The notes: generated from the sequence alone by a model not told the origin. Shown: positions 44,050 through 57,101, counted from the first letter of the stretch. The stretch: 64,000 nt of DNA from Clavelina lepadiformis (GCF_947623445.1 NC_135243.1:17306479-17370478); one strand, 5' to 3'. Numbers and translations are program-made.

Positions 44050-44237
44050 ATCGCTTCTCGGCTCTCAAGAGCTAAGATCAAGTGTAGTATCTGTTCTTCT
44101 CAGTTTAATCCCTGGGACGCAGTTCATTGAACTGCTCTTCGATTAAACGGATTTTTGAACGGTGAACGACGCTAGGCGCTTGCGCCTGCTCGTTTGAGGG
44201 TTGTGCAGCTATTGCAGTACCTGCTGCTTCGGCCCAT
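44050..44237 (+). ncRNA. U2: U2 snRNA
   Basis: Intact copy, unit 39, type A spacer. Confidence 0.97.
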
Positions 44238-44835
44238 CTCCCACCCTGGTGGGATACTCTTGTTTGTATTAAAGTAGTCTGAGGAAAAGAAGAAGAGGAG
44301 GAGAAGGAGGGGAAAAAAAAAAAAAAAAAAAAGAAGACGATGGGCGGATGGATTGATCGATGTCAAACGATCGATTAATGTCTATGGGATAAATGTTGTA
44401 CACCTGCGTCACGGGTAAAATGAGAAATTGACTGTCGGCCCTGTGTGACAGCAGGAATGGTTTGATAAAATGGATAAATCCCCGATTTATCTTGTGAAAG
44501 TTTCTTCAAGTCAACTGTGCTGCTGCTGCTGTTACTACATTTGTTGTGAGTACTAATGAAAGCGATCGTTTTAGGGTATTTCCCAGTTTGATAGCAAAAA
44601 GCTGAAAAATGCAAGAAATGGCCTCCACGGGATAGACACAAAATATCTCCACTGTCACGGTCCAATAACCATCAAGCAGCAAATCATGTGACTGGGCGGC
44701 GGCCAGAAGATTGTCGTCTGTCTGCTGGCTGGTTGAGTTCGTCAGTTTGGCGTCTTGTGGCGGGCGATATAGGAACGTTTGGAGGTCGAGGAGGATTTTG
44801 AGAAGAATAAAAAGAGTCCGGGAAGATTTAGAGGT

Positions 44836-45023
44836 ATCGCTTCTCGGCTCTCAAGAGCTAAGATCAAGTGTAGTATCTGTTCTTCTCAGTTTAATCCCTG
44901 GGACGCAGTTCATTGAACTGCTCTTCGATTAAACGGATTTTTGAACGGTGAACGACGCTAGGCGCTTGCGCCTGCTCGTTTGAGGGTTGTGCAGCTATTG
45001 CAGTACCTGCTGCTTCGGCCCAT
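44836..45023 (+). ncRNA. U2: U2 snRNA
   Basis: Intact copy, unit 40, type A spacer. Confidence 0.97.
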
Positions 45024-45621
45024 CTCCCACCCTGGTGGGATACTCTTGTTTGTATTAAAGTAGTCTGAGGAAAAGAAGAAGAGGAGGAGAAGGAGGGGAA
45101 AAAAAAAAAAAAAAAAAAGAAGACGATGGGCGGATGGATTGATCGATGTCAAACGATCGATTAATGTCTATGGGATAAATGTTGTACACCTGCGTCACGG
45201 GTAAAATGAGAAATTGACTGTCGGCCCTGTGTGACAGCAGGAATGGTTTGATAAAATGGATAAATCCCCGATTTATCTTGTGAAAGTTTCTTCAAGTCAA
45301 CTGTGCTGCTGCTGCTGTTACTACATTTGTTGTGAGTACTAATGAAAGCGATCGTTTTAGGGTATTTCCCAGTTTGATAGCAAAAAGCTGAAAAATGCAA
45401 GAAATGGCCTCCACGGGATAGACACAAAATATCTCCACTGTCACGGTCCAATAACCATCAAGCAGCAAATCATGTGACTGGGCGGCGGCCAGAAGATTGT
45501 CGTCTGTCTGCTGGCTGGTTGAGTTCGTCAGTTTGGCGTCTTGTGGCGGGCGATATAGGAACGTTTGGAGGTCGAGGAGGATTTTGAGAAGAATAAAAAG
45601 AGTCCGGGAAGATTTAGAGGT

Positions 45622-45809
45622 ATCGCTTCTCGGCTCTCAAGAGCTAAGATCAAGTGTAGTATCTGTTCTTCTCAGTTTAATCCCTGGGACGCAGTTCATT
45701 GAACTGCTCTTCGATTAAACGGATTTTTGAACGGTGAACGACGCTAGGCGCTTGCGCCTGCTCGTTTGAGGGTTGTGCAGCTATTGCAGTACCTGCTGCT
45801 TCGGCCCAT
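45622..45809 (+). ncRNA. U2: U2 snRNA
   Basis: Intact copy, unit 41, type A spacer. Confidence 0.97.
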
Positions 45810-46407
45810 CTCCCACCCTGGTGGGATACTCTTGTTTGTATTAAAGTAGTCTGAGGAAAAGAAGAAGAGGAGGAGAAGGAGGGGAAAAAAAAAAAAAAAA
45901 AAAAGAAGACGATGGGCGGATGGATTGATCGATGTCAAACGATCGATTAATGTCTATGGGATAAATGTTGTACACCTGCGTCACGGGTAAAATGAGAAAT
46001 TGACTGTCGGCCCTGTGTGACAGCAGGAATGGTTTGATAAAATGGATAAATCCCCGATTTATCTTGTGAAAGTTTCTTCAAGTCAACTGTGCTGCTGCTG
46101 CTGTTACTACATTTGTTGTGAGTACTAATGAAAGCGATCGTTTTAGGGTATTTCCCAGTTTGATAGCAAAAAGCTGAAAAATGCAAGAAATGGCCTCCAC
46201 GGGATAGACACAAAATATCTCCACTGTCACGGTCCAATAACCATCAAGCAGCAAATCATGTGACTGGGCGGCGGCCAGAAGATTGTCGTCTGTCTGCTGG
46301 CTGGTTGAGTTCGTCAGTTTGGCGTCTTGTGGCGGGCGATATAGGAACGTTTGGAGGTCGAGGAGGATTTTGAGAAGAATAAAAAGAGTCCGGGAAGATT
46401 TAGAGGT

Positions 46408-46595
46408 ATCGCTTCTCGGCTCTCAAGAGCTAAGATCAAGTGTAGTATCTGTTCTTCTCAGTTTAATCCCTGGGACGCAGTTCATTGAACTGCTCTTCGA
46501 TTAAACGGATTTTTGAACGGTGAACGACGCTAGGCGCTTGCGCCTGCTCGTTTGAGGGTTGTGCAGCTATTGCAGTACCTGCTGCTTCGGCCCAT
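46408..46595 (+). ncRNA. U2: U2 snRNA
   Basis: Intact copy, unit 42, type A spacer; last intact gene before short insertion 3. Confidence 0.97.
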
Positions 46596-47193
46596 CTCCC
46601 ACCCTGGTGGGATACTCTTGTTTGTATTAAAGTAGTCTGAGGAAAAGAAGAAGAGGAGGAGAAGGAGGGGAAAAAAAAAAAAAAAAAAAAGAAGACGATG
46701 GGCGGATGGATTGATCGATGTCAAACGATCGATTAATGTCTATGGGATAAATGTTGTACACCTGCGTCACGGGTAAAATGAGAAATTGACTGTCGGCCCT
46801 GTGTGACAGCAGGAATGGTTTGATAAAATGGATAAATCCCCGATTTATCTTGTGAAAGTTTCTTCAAGTCAACTGTGCTGCTGCTGCTGTTACTACATTT
46901 GTTGTGAGTACTAATGAAAGCGATCGTTTTAGGGTATTTCCCAGTTTGATAGCAAAAAGCTGAAAAATGCAAGAAATGGCCTCCACGGGATAGACACAAA
47001 ATATCTCCACTGTCACGGTCCAATAACCATCAAGCAGCAAATCATGTGACTGGGCGGCGGCCAGAAGATTGTCGTCTGTCTGCTGGCTGGTTGAGTTCGT
47101 CAGTTTGGCGTCTTGTGGCGGGCGATATAGGAACGTTTGGAGGTCGAGGAGGATTTTGAGAAGAATAAAAAGAGTCCGGGAAGATTTAGAGGT

Positions 47194-47232
47194 ATCGCTT
47201 CTCGGCTCTCAAGAGCTAAGATCAAGTGTAGT
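47194..47232 (+). pseudogene. U2 snRNA 5' fragment (nt 1-39), split by short insertion 3
   Basis: Breaks at the same U2 nucleotide as short insertion 1, inside GUAGUA. Confidence 0.93.
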
Positions 47233-47513
47233 GGTCCATCAGTTTACTGATGTAGAAAGGGTCTCGGTTGATGCCGCCGAGTTTGGTGCCCTTTCCCGAA
47301 CATACCACCTTCCACCTCTCACCAGGTTTTAGGCTTGCCCCTGCTCGTAGCACTTGTGAGCAAAATGCAAGTCAAATCAAGGTTGGGAAATTTTTTGTCC
47401 TATCGGAAGGTAGGCAAAAGAGACCCCTGACTCTTTTACAACCCCCACTCAAAAACTTTTCCTTTTTTTACTTTACATTGTAATATCTTTGAAATAAAAG
47501 AAAAAAAAAAAAA
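47233..47513 (+). mobile_element. U2-targeted SINE-like element, copy 3, with LINE 2-type tail
   Basis: A 281-bp insertion between U2 nt 39 and duplicated nt 33-39. About the first 200 bp closely match copy 1, including the two 5' helices and the CGGAAG hairpin. The last part is different: TAATATCTTTGAAATAAAAG followed by A13 matches the end of LINE 2 (TAATATCGTTGAAATAAAAG) at 19 of 20 positions. It is therefore a SINE with the 3' tail of a U2-specific LINE present in the same array, which identifies its likely partner. Confidence 0.85.
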
Positions 47514-47669
47514 GTGTAGTATCTGTTCTTCTCAGTTTAATCCCTGGGACGCAGTTCATTGAACTGCTCTTCGATTAAACGGATTTTTGAACGGTGAACG
47601 ACGCTAGGCGCTTGCGCCTGCTCGTTTGAGGGTTGTGCAGCTATTGCAGTACCTGCTGCTTCGGCCCAT
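47514..47669 (+). pseudogene. U2 snRNA 3' fragment (nt 33-188)
   Basis: Follows the 13-A tail of short insertion 3. U2 nt 33-39 is duplicated (7-9 bp). Confidence 0.93.
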
Positions 47670-48267
47670 CTCCCACCCTGGTGGGATACTCTTGTTTGTA
47701 TTAAAGTAGTCTGAGGAAAAGAAGAAGAGGAGGAGAAGGAGGGGAAAAAAAAAAAAAAAAAAAAGAAGACGATGGGCGGATGGATTGATCGATGTCAAAC
47801 GATCGATTAATGTCTATGGGATAAATGTTGTACACCTGCGTCACGGGTAAAATGAGAAATTGACTGTCGGCCCTGTGTGACAGCAGGAATGGTTTGATAA
47901 AATGGATAAATCCCCGATTTATCTTGTGAAAGTTTCTTCAAGTCAACTGTGCTGCTGCTGCTGTTACTACATTTGTTGTGAGTACTAATGAAAGCGATCG
48001 TTTTAGGGTATTTCCCAGTTTGATAGCAAAAAGCTGAAAAATGCAAGAAATGGCCTCCACGGGATAGACACAAAATATCTCCACTGTCACGGTCCAATAA
48101 CCATCAAGCAGCAAATCATGTGACTGGGCGGCGGCCAGAAGATTGTCGTCTGTCTGCTGGCTGGTTGAGTTCGTCAGTTTGGCGTCTTGTGGCGGGCGAT
48201 ATAGGAACGTTTGGAGGTCGAGGAGGATTTTGAGAAGAATAAAAAGAGTCCGGGAAGATTTAGAGGT

Positions 48268-48455
48268 ATCGCTTCTCGGCTCTCAAGAGCTAAGATCAAG
48301 TGTAGTATCTGTTCTTCTCAGTTTAATCCCTGGGACGCAGTTCATTGAACTGCTCTTCGATTAAACGGATTTTTGAACGGTGAACGACGCTAGGCGCTTG
48401 CGCCTGCTCGTTTGAGGGTTGTGCAGCTATTGCAGTACCTGCTGCTTCGGCCCAT
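48268..48455 (+). ncRNA. U2: U2 snRNA
   Basis: Intact copy, unit 44, first intact gene after short insertion 3. Confidence 0.97.
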
Positions 48456-49053
48456 CTCCCACCCTGGTGGGATACTCTTGTTTGTATTAAAGTAGTCTGA
48501 GGAAAAGAAGAAGAGGAGGAGAAGGAGGGGAAAAAAAAAAAAAAAAAAAAGAAGACGATGGGCGGATGGATTGATCGATGTCAAACGATCGATTAATGTC
48601 TATGGGATAAATGTTGTACACCTGCGTCACGGGTAAAATGAGAAATTGACTGTCGGCCCTGTGTGACAGCAGGAATGGTTTGATAAAATGGATAAATCCC
48701 CGATTTATCTTGTGAAAGTTTCTTCAAGTCAACTGTGCTGCTGCTGCTGTTACTACATTTGTTGTGAGTACTAATGAAAGCGATCGTTTTAGGGTATTTC
48801 CCAGTTTGATAGCAAAAAGCTGAAAAATGCAAGAAATGGCCTCCACGGGATAGACACAAAATATCTCCACTGTCACGGTCCAATAACCATCAAGCAGCAA
48901 ATCATGTGACTGGGCGGCGGCCAGAAGATTGTCGTCTGTCTGCTGGCTGGTTGAGTTCGTCAGTTTGGCGTCTTGTGGCGGGCGATATAGGAACGTTTGG
49001 AGGTCGAGGAGGATTTTGAGAAGAATAAAAAGAGTCCGGGAAGATTTAGAGGT

Positions 49054-49241
49054 ATCGCTTCTCGGCTCTCAAGAGCTAAGATCAAGTGTAGTATCTGTTC
49101 TTCTCAGTTTAATCCCTGGGACGCAGTTCATTGAACTGCTCTTCGATTAAACGGATTTTTGAACGGTGAACGACGCTAGGCGCTTGCGCCTGCTCGTTTG
49201 AGGGTTGTGCAGCTATTGCAGTACCTGCTGCTTCGGCCCAT
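49054..49241 (+). ncRNA. U2: U2 snRNA
   Basis: Intact copy, unit 45, type A spacer. Confidence 0.97.
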
Positions 49242-49839
49242 CTCCCACCCTGGTGGGATACTCTTGTTTGTATTAAAGTAGTCTGAGGAAAAGAAGAAGA
49301 GGAGGAGAAGGAGGGGAAAAAAAAAAAAAAAAAAAAGAAGACGATGGGCGGATGGATTGATCGATGTCAAACGATCGATTAATGTCTATGGGATAAATGT
49401 TGTACACCTGCGTCACTGCTAAAATGAGAAATTGACTGTCGGCCCTGTGTGACAGCAGGAATGGTTTGATAAAATGGATAAATCCCCGATTTATCTTGTG
49501 AAAGTTTCTTCAAGTCAACTGTGCTGCTGCTGCTGTTACTACATTTGTTGTGAGTACTAATGAAAGCGATCGTTTTAGGGTATTTCCCAGTTTGATAGCA
49601 AAAAGCTGAAAAATGCAAGAAATGGCCTCCACGGGATAGACACAAAATATCTCCACTGTCACGGTCCAATAACCATCAAGCAGCAAATCATGTGACTGGG
49701 CGGCGGCCAGAAGATTGTCGTCTGTCTGCTGGCTGGTTGAGTTCGTCAGTTTGGCGTCTTGTGGCGGGCGATATAGGAACGTTTGGAGGTCGAGGAGGAT
49801 TTTGAGAAGAATAAAAAGAGTCCGGGAAGATTTAGAGGT

Positions 49840-50027
49840 ATCGCTTCTCGGCTCTCAAGAGCTAAGATCAAGTGTAGTATCTGTTCTTCTCAGTTTAATC
49901 CCTGGGACGCAGTTCATTGAACTGCTCTTCGATTAAACGGATTTTTGAACGGTGAACGACGCTAGGCGCTTGCGCCTGCTCGTTTGAGGGTTGTGCAGCT
50001 ATTGCAGTACCTGCTGCTTCGGCCCAT
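49840..50027 (+). ncRNA. U2: U2 snRNA
   Basis: Intact copy, unit 46, type B spacer. Confidence 0.97.
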
Positions 50028-50625
50028 CTCCCACCCTGGTGGGATACTCTTGTTTGTATTAAAGTAGTCTGAGGAAAAGAAGAAGAGGAGGAGAAGGAGG
50101 GGAAAAAAAAAAAAAAAAAAAAGAAGACGATGGGCGGATGGATTGATCGATGTCAAACGATCGATTAATGTCTATGGGATAAATGTTGTACACCTGCGTC
50201 ACGGGTAAAATGAGAAATTGACTGTCGGCCCTGTGTGACAGCAGGAATGGTTTGATAAAATGGATAAATCCCCGATTTATCTTGTGAAAGTTTCTTCAAG
50301 TCAACTGTGCTGCTGCTGCTGTTACTACATTTGTTGTGAGTACTAATGAAAGCGATCGTTTTAGGGTATTTCCCAGTTTGATAGCAAAAAGCTGAAAAAT
50401 GCAAGAAATGGCCTCCACGGGATAGACACAAAATATCTCCACTGTCACGGTCCAATAACCATCAAGCAGCAAATCATGTGACTGGGCGGCGGCCAGAAGA
50501 TTGTCGTCTGTCTGCTGGCTGGTTGAGTTCGTCAGTTTGGCGTCTTGTGGCGGGCGATATAGGAACGTTTGGAGGTCGAGGAGGATTTTGAGAAGAATAA
50601 AAAGAGTCCGGGAAGATTTAGAGGT

Positions 50626-50813
50626 ATCGCTTCTCGGCTCTCAAGAGCTAAGATCAAGTGTAGTATCTGTTCTTCTCAGTTTAATCCCTGGGACGCAGTT
50701 CATTGAACTGCTCTTCGATTAAACGGATTTTTGAACGGTGAACGACGCTAGGCGCTTGCGCCTGCTCGTTTGAGGGTTGTGCAGCTATTGCAGTACCTGC
50801 TGCTTCGGCCCAT
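50626..50813 (+). ncRNA. U2: U2 snRNA
   Basis: Intact copy, unit 47, type A spacer. Confidence 0.97.
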
Positions 50814-51411
50814 CTCCCACCCTGGTGGGATACTCTTGTTTGTATTAAAGTAGTCTGAGGAAAAGAAGAAGAGGAGGAGAAGGAGGGGAAAAAAAAAAAA
50901 AAAAAAAAGAAGACGATGGGCGGATGGATTGATCGATGTCAAACGATCGATTAATGTCTATGGGATAAATGTTGTACACCTGCGTCACTGCTAAAATGAG
51001 AAATTGACTGTCGGCCCTGTGTGACAGCAGGAATGGTTTGATAAAATGGATAAATCCCCGATTTATCTTGTGAAAGTTTCTTCAAGTCAACTGTGCTGCT
51101 GCTGCTGTTACTACATTTGTTGTGAGTACTAATGAAAGCGATCGTTTTAGGGTATTTCCCAGTTTGATAGCAAAAAGCTGAAAAATGCAAGAAATGGCCT
51201 CCACGGGATAGACACAAAATATCTCCACTGTCACGGTCCAATAACCATCAAGCAGCAAATCATGTGACTGGGCGGCGGCCAGAAGATTGTCGTCTGTCTG
51301 CTGGCTGGTTGAGTTCGTCAGTTTGGCGTCTTGTGGCGGGCGATATAGGAACGTTTGGAGGTCGAGGAGGATTTTGAGAAGAATAAAAAGAGTCCGGGAA
51401 GATTTAGAGGT

Positions 51412-51599
51412 ATCGCTTCTCGGCTCTCAAGAGCTAAGATCAAGTGTAGTATCTGTTCTTCTCAGTTTAATCCCTGGGACGCAGTTCATTGAACTGCTCT
51501 TCGATTAAACGGATTTTTGAACGGTGAACGACGCTAGGCGCTTGCGCCTGCTCGTTTGAGGGTTGTGCAGCTATTGCAGTACCTGCTGCTTCGGCCCAT
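51412..51599 (+). ncRNA. U2: U2 snRNA
   Basis: Intact copy, unit 48, type B spacer. Confidence 0.97.
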
Positions 51600-52197
51600 C
51601 TCCCACCCTGGTGGGATACTCTTGTTTGTATTAAAGTAGTCTGAGGAAAAGAAGAAGAGGAGGAGAAGGAGGGGAAAAAAAAAAAAAAAAAAAAGAAGAC
51701 GATGGGCGGATGGATTGATCGATGTCAAACGATCGATTAATGTCTATGGGATAAATGTTGTACACCTGCGTCACTGCTAAAATGAGAAATTGACTGTCGG
51801 CCCTGTGTGACAGCAGGAATGGTTTGATAAAATGGATAAATCCCCGATTTATCTTGTGAAAGTTTCTTCAAGTCAACTGTGCTGCTGCTGCTGTTACTAC
51901 ATTTGTTGTGAGTACTAATGAAAGCGATCGTTTTAGGGTATTTCCCAGTTTGATAGCAAAAAGCTGAAAAATGCAAGAAATGGCCTCCACGGGATAGACA
52001 CAAAATATCTCCACTGTCACGGTCCAATAACCATCAAGCAGCAAATCATGTGACTGGGCGGCGGCCAGAAGATTGTCGTCTGTCTGCTGGCTGGTTGAGT
52101 TCGTCAGTTTGGCGTCTTGTGGCGGGCGATATAGGAACGTTTGGAGGTCGAGGAGGATTTTGAGAAGAATAAAAAGAGTCCGGGAAGATTTAGAGGT

Positions 52198-52385
52198 ATC
52201 GCTTCTCGGCTCTCAAGAGCTAAGATCAAGTGTAGTATCTGTTCTTCTCAGTTTAATCCCTGGGACGCAGTTCATTGAACTGCTCTTCGATTAAACGGAT
52301 TTTTGAACGGTGAACGACGCTAGGCGCTTGCGCCTGCTCGTTTGAGGGTTGTGCAGCTATTGCAGTACCTGCTGCTTCGGCCCAT
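52198..52385 (+). ncRNA. U2: U2 snRNA
   Basis: Intact copy, unit 49, type B spacer; the only place where two type B units are adjacent. Confidence 0.97.
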
Positions 52386-52983
52386 CTCCCACCCTGGTGG
52401 GATACTCTTGTTTGTATTAAAGTAGTCTGAGGAAAAGAAGAAGAGGAGGAGAAGGAGGGGAAAAAAAAAAAAAAAAAAAAGAAGACGATGGGCGGATGGA
52501 TTGATCGATGTCAAACGATCGATTAATGTCTATGGGATAAATGTTGTACACCTGCGTCACGGGTAAAATGAGAAATTGACTGTCGGCCCTGTGTGACAGC
52601 AGGAATGGTTTGATAAAATGGATAAATCCCCGATTTATCTTGTGAAAGTTTCTTCAAGTCAACTGTGCTGCTGCTGCTGTTACTACATTTGTTGTGAGTA
52701 CTAATGAAAGCGATCGTTTTAGGGTATTTCCCAGTTTGATAGCAAAAAGCTGAAAAATGCAAGAAATGGCCTCCACGGGATAGACACAAAATATCTCCAC
52801 TGTCACGGTCCAATAACCATCAAGCAGCAAATCATGTGACTGGGCGGCGGCCAGAAGATTGTCGTCTGTCTGCTGGCTGGTTGAGTTCGTCAGTTTGGCG
52901 TCTTGTGGCGGGCGATATAGGAACGTTTGGAGGTCGAGGAGGATTTTGAGAAGAATAAAAAGAGTCCGGGAAGATTTAGAGGT

Positions 52984-53171
52984 ATCGCTTCTCGGCTCTC
53001 AAGAGCTAAGATCAAGTGTAGTATCTGTTCTTCTCAGTTTAATCCCTGGGACGCAGTTCATTGAACTGCTCTTCGATTAAACGGATTTTTGAACGGTGAA
53101 CGACGCTAGGCGCTTGCGCCTGCTCGTTTGAGGGTTGTGCAGCTATTGCAGTACCTGCTGCTTCGGCCCAT
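52984..53171 (+). ncRNA. U2: U2 snRNA
   Basis: Intact copy, unit 50, type A spacer. Confidence 0.97.
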
Positions 53172-53769
53172 CTCCCACCCTGGTGGGATACTCTTGTTTG
53201 TATTAAAGTAGTCTGAGGAAAAGAAGAAGAGGAGGAGAAGGAGGGGAAAAAAAAAAAAAAAAAAAAGAAGACGATGGGCGGATGGATTGATCGATGTCAA
53301 ACGATCGATTAATGTCTATGGGATAAATGTTGTACACCTGCGTCACGGGTAAAATGAGAAATTGACTGTCGGCCCTGTGTGACAGCAGGAATGGTTTGAT
53401 AAAATGGATAAATCCCCGATTTATCTTGTGAAAGTTTCTTCAAGTCAACTGTGCTGCTGCTGCTGTTACTACATTTGTTGTGAGTACTAATGAAAGCGAT
53501 CGTTTTAGGGTATTTCCCAGTTTGATAGCAAAAAGCTGAAAAATGCAAGAAATGGCCTCCACGGGATAGACACAAAATATCTCCACTGTCACGGTCCAAT
53601 AACCATCAAGCAGCAAATCATGTGACTGGGCGGCGGCCAGAAGATTGTCGTCTGTCTGCTGGCTGGTTGAGTTCGTCAGTTTGGCGTCTTGTGGCGGGCG
53701 ATATAGGAACGTTTGGAGGTCGAGGAGGATTTTGAGAAGAATAAAAAGAGTCCGGGAAGATTTAGAGGT

Positions 53770-53957
53770 ATCGCTTCTCGGCTCTCAAGAGCTAAGATCA
53801 AGTGTAGTATCTGTTCTTCTCAGTTTAATCCCTGGGACGCAGTTCATTGAACTGCTCTTCGATTAAACGGATTTTTGAACGGTGAACGACGCTAGGCGCT
53901 TGCGCCTGCTCGTTTGAGGGTTGTGCAGCTATTGCAGTACCTGCTGCTTCGGCCCAT
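53770..53957 (+). ncRNA. U2: U2 snRNA
   Basis: Intact copy, unit 51, type A spacer. Confidence 0.97.
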
Positions 53958-54555
53958 CTCCCACCCTGGTGGGATACTCTTGTTTGTATTAAAGTAGTCT
54001 GAGGAAAAGAAGAAGAGGAGGAGAAGGAGGGGAAAAAAAAAAAAAAAAAAAAGAAGACGATGGGCGGATGGATTGATCGATGTCAAACGATCGATTAATG
54101 TCTATGGGATAAATGTTGTACACCTGCGTCACTGCTAAAATGAGAAATTGACTGTCGGCCCTGTGTGACAGCAGGAATGGTTTGATAAAATGGATAAATC
54201 CCCGATTTATCTTGTGAAAGTTTCTTCAAGTCAACTGTGCTGCTGCTGCTGTTACTACATTTGTTGTGAGTACTAATGAAAGCGATCGTTTTAGGGTATT
54301 TCCCAGTTTGATAGCAAAAAGCTGAAAAATGCAAGAAATGGCCTCCACGGGATAGACACAAAATATCTCCACTGTCACGGTCCAATAACCATCAAGCAGC
54401 AAATCATGTGACTGGGCGGCGGCCAGAAGATTGTCGTCTGTCTGCTGGCTGGTTGAGTTCGTCAGTTTGGCGTCTTGTGGCGGGCGATATAGGAACGTTT
54501 GGAGGTCGAGGAGGATTTTGAGAAGAATAAAAAGAGTCCGGGAAGATTTAGAGGT

Positions 54556-54743
54556 ATCGCTTCTCGGCTCTCAAGAGCTAAGATCAAGTGTAGTATCTGT
54601 TCTTCTCAGTTTAATCCCTGGGACGCAGTTCATTGAACTGCTCTTCGATTAAACGGATTTTTGAACGGTGAACGACGCTAGGCGCTTGCGCCTGCTCGTT
54701 TGAGGGTTGTGCAGCTATTGCAGTACCTGCTGCTTCGGCCCAT
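54556..54743 (+). ncRNA. U2: U2 snRNA
   Basis: Intact copy, unit 52, type B spacer. Confidence 0.97.
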
Positions 54744-55341
54744 CTCCCACCCTGGTGGGATACTCTTGTTTGTATTAAAGTAGTCTGAGGAAAAGAAGAA
54801 GAGGAGGAGAAGGAGGGGAAAAAAAAAAAAAAAAAAAAGAAGACGATGGGCGGATGGATTGATCGATGTCAAACGATCGATTAATGTCTATGGGATAAAT
54901 GTTGTACACCTGCGTCACGGGTAAAATGAGAAATTGACTGTCGGCCCTGTGTGACAGCAGGAATGGTTTGATAAAATGGATAAATCCCCGATTTATCTTG
55001 TGAAAGTTTCTTCAAGTCAACTGTGCTGCTGCTGCTGTTACTACATTTGTTGTGAGTACTAATGAAAGCGATCGTTTTAGGGTATTTCCCAGTTTGATAG
55101 CAAAAAGCTGAAAAATGCAAGAAATGGCCTCCACGGGATAGACACAAAATATCTCCACTGTCACGGTCCAATAACCATCAAGCAGCAAATCATGTGACTG
55201 GGCGGCGGCCAGAAGATTGTCGTCTGTCTGCTGGCTGGTTGAGTTCGTCAGTTTGGCGTCTTGTGGCGGGCGATATAGGAACGTTTGGAGGTCGAGGAGG
55301 ATTTTGAGAAGAATAAAAAGAGTCCGGGAAGATTTAGAGGT

Positions 55342-55529
55342 ATCGCTTCTCGGCTCTCAAGAGCTAAGATCAAGTGTAGTATCTGTTCTTCTCAGTTTAA
55401 TCCCTGGGACGCAGTTCATTGAACTGCTCTTCGATTAAACGGATTTTTGAACGGTGAACGACGCTAGGCGCTTGCGCCTGCTCGTTTGAGGGTTGTGCAG
55501 CTATTGCAGTACCTGCTGCTTCGGCCCAT
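55342..55529 (+). ncRNA. U2: U2 snRNA
   Basis: Intact copy, unit 53, type A spacer. Confidence 0.97.
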
Positions 55530-56127
55530 CTCCCACCCTGGTGGGATACTCTTGTTTGTATTAAAGTAGTCTGAGGAAAAGAAGAAGAGGAGGAGAAGGA
55601 GGGGAAAAAAAAAAAAAAAAAAAAGAAGACGATGGGCGGATGGATTGATCGATGTCAAACGATCGATTAATGTCTATGGGATAAATGTTGTACACCTGCG
55701 TCACGGGTAAAATGAGAAATTGACTGTCGGCCCTGTGTGACAGCAGGAATGGTTTGATAAAATGGATAAATCCCCGATTTATCTTGTGAAAGTTTCTTCA
55801 AGTCAACTGTGCTGCTGCTGCTGTTACTACATTTGTTGTGAGTACTAATGAAAGCGATCGTTTTAGGGTATTTCCCAGTTTGATAGCAAAAAGCTGAAAA
55901 ATGCAAGAAATGGCCTCCACGGGATAGACACAAAATATCTCCACTGTCACGGTCCAATAACCATCAAGCAGCAAATCATGTGACTGGGCGGCGGCCAGAA
56001 GATTGTCGTCTGTCTGCTGGCTGGTTGAGTTCGTCAGTTTGGCGTCTTGTGGCGGGCGATATAGGAACGTTTGGAGGTCGAGGAGGATTTTGAGAAGAAT
56101 AAAAAGAGTCCGGGAAGATTTAGAGGT

Positions 56128-56315
56128 ATCGCTTCTCGGCTCTCAAGAGCTAAGATCAAGTGTAGTATCTGTTCTTCTCAGTTTAATCCCTGGGACGCAG
56201 TTCATTGAACTGCTCTTCGATTAAACGGATTTTTGAACGGTGAACGACGCTAGGCGCTTGCGCCTGCTCGTTTGAGGGTTGTGCAGCTATTGCAGTACCT
56301 GCTGCTTCGGCCCAT
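56128..56315 (+). ncRNA. U2: U2 snRNA
   Basis: Intact copy, unit 54, type A spacer. Confidence 0.97.
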
Positions 56316-56913
56316 CTCCCACCCTGGTGGGATACTCTTGTTTGTATTAAAGTAGTCTGAGGAAAAGAAGAAGAGGAGGAGAAGGAGGGGAAAAAAAAAA
56401 AAAAAAAAAAGAAGACGATGGGCGGATGGATTGATCGATGTCAAACGATCGATTAATGTCTATGGGATAAATGTTGTACACCTGCGTCACGGGTAAAATG
56501 AGAAATTGACTGTCGGCCCTGTGTGACAGCAGGAATGGTTTGATAAAATGGATAAATCCCCGATTTATCTTGTGAAAGTTTCTTCAAGTCAACTGTGCTG
56601 CTGCTGCTGTTACTACATTTGTTGTGAGTACTAATGAAAGCGATCGTTTTAGGGTATTTCCCAGTTTGATAGCAAAAAGCTGAAAAATGCAAGAAATGGC
56701 CTCCACGGGATAGACACAAAATATCTCCACTGTCACGGTCCAATAACCATCAAGCAGCAAATCATGTGACTGGGCGGCGGCCAGAAGATTGTCGTCTGTC
56801 TGCTGGCTGGTTGAGTTCGTCAGTTTGGCGTCTTGTGGCGGGCGATATAGGAACGTTTGGAGGTCGAGGAGGATTTTGAGAAGAATAAAAAGAGTCCGGG
56901 AAGATTTAGAGGT

Positions 56914-57101
56914 ATCGCTTCTCGGCTCTCAAGAGCTAAGATCAAGTGTAGTATCTGTTCTTCTCAGTTTAATCCCTGGGACGCAGTTCATTGAACTGCT
57001 CTTCGATTAAACGGATTTTTGAACGGTGAACGACGCTAGGCGCTTGCGCCTGCTCGTTTGAGGGTTGTGCAGCTATTGCAGTACCTGCTGCTTCGGCCCA
57101 T
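56914..57101 (+). ncRNA. U2: U2 snRNA
   Basis: Intact copy, unit 55, type A spacer. Confidence 0.97.

Larger units (their letters stand above)
36222..47232 (+). repeat. U2 snRNA tandem array, block 5 (14 units)
   Basis: Fourteen spacers and thirteen intact U2 genes lie between LINE 2 and short insertion 3. Only the second spacer is type B. Confidence 0.97.
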
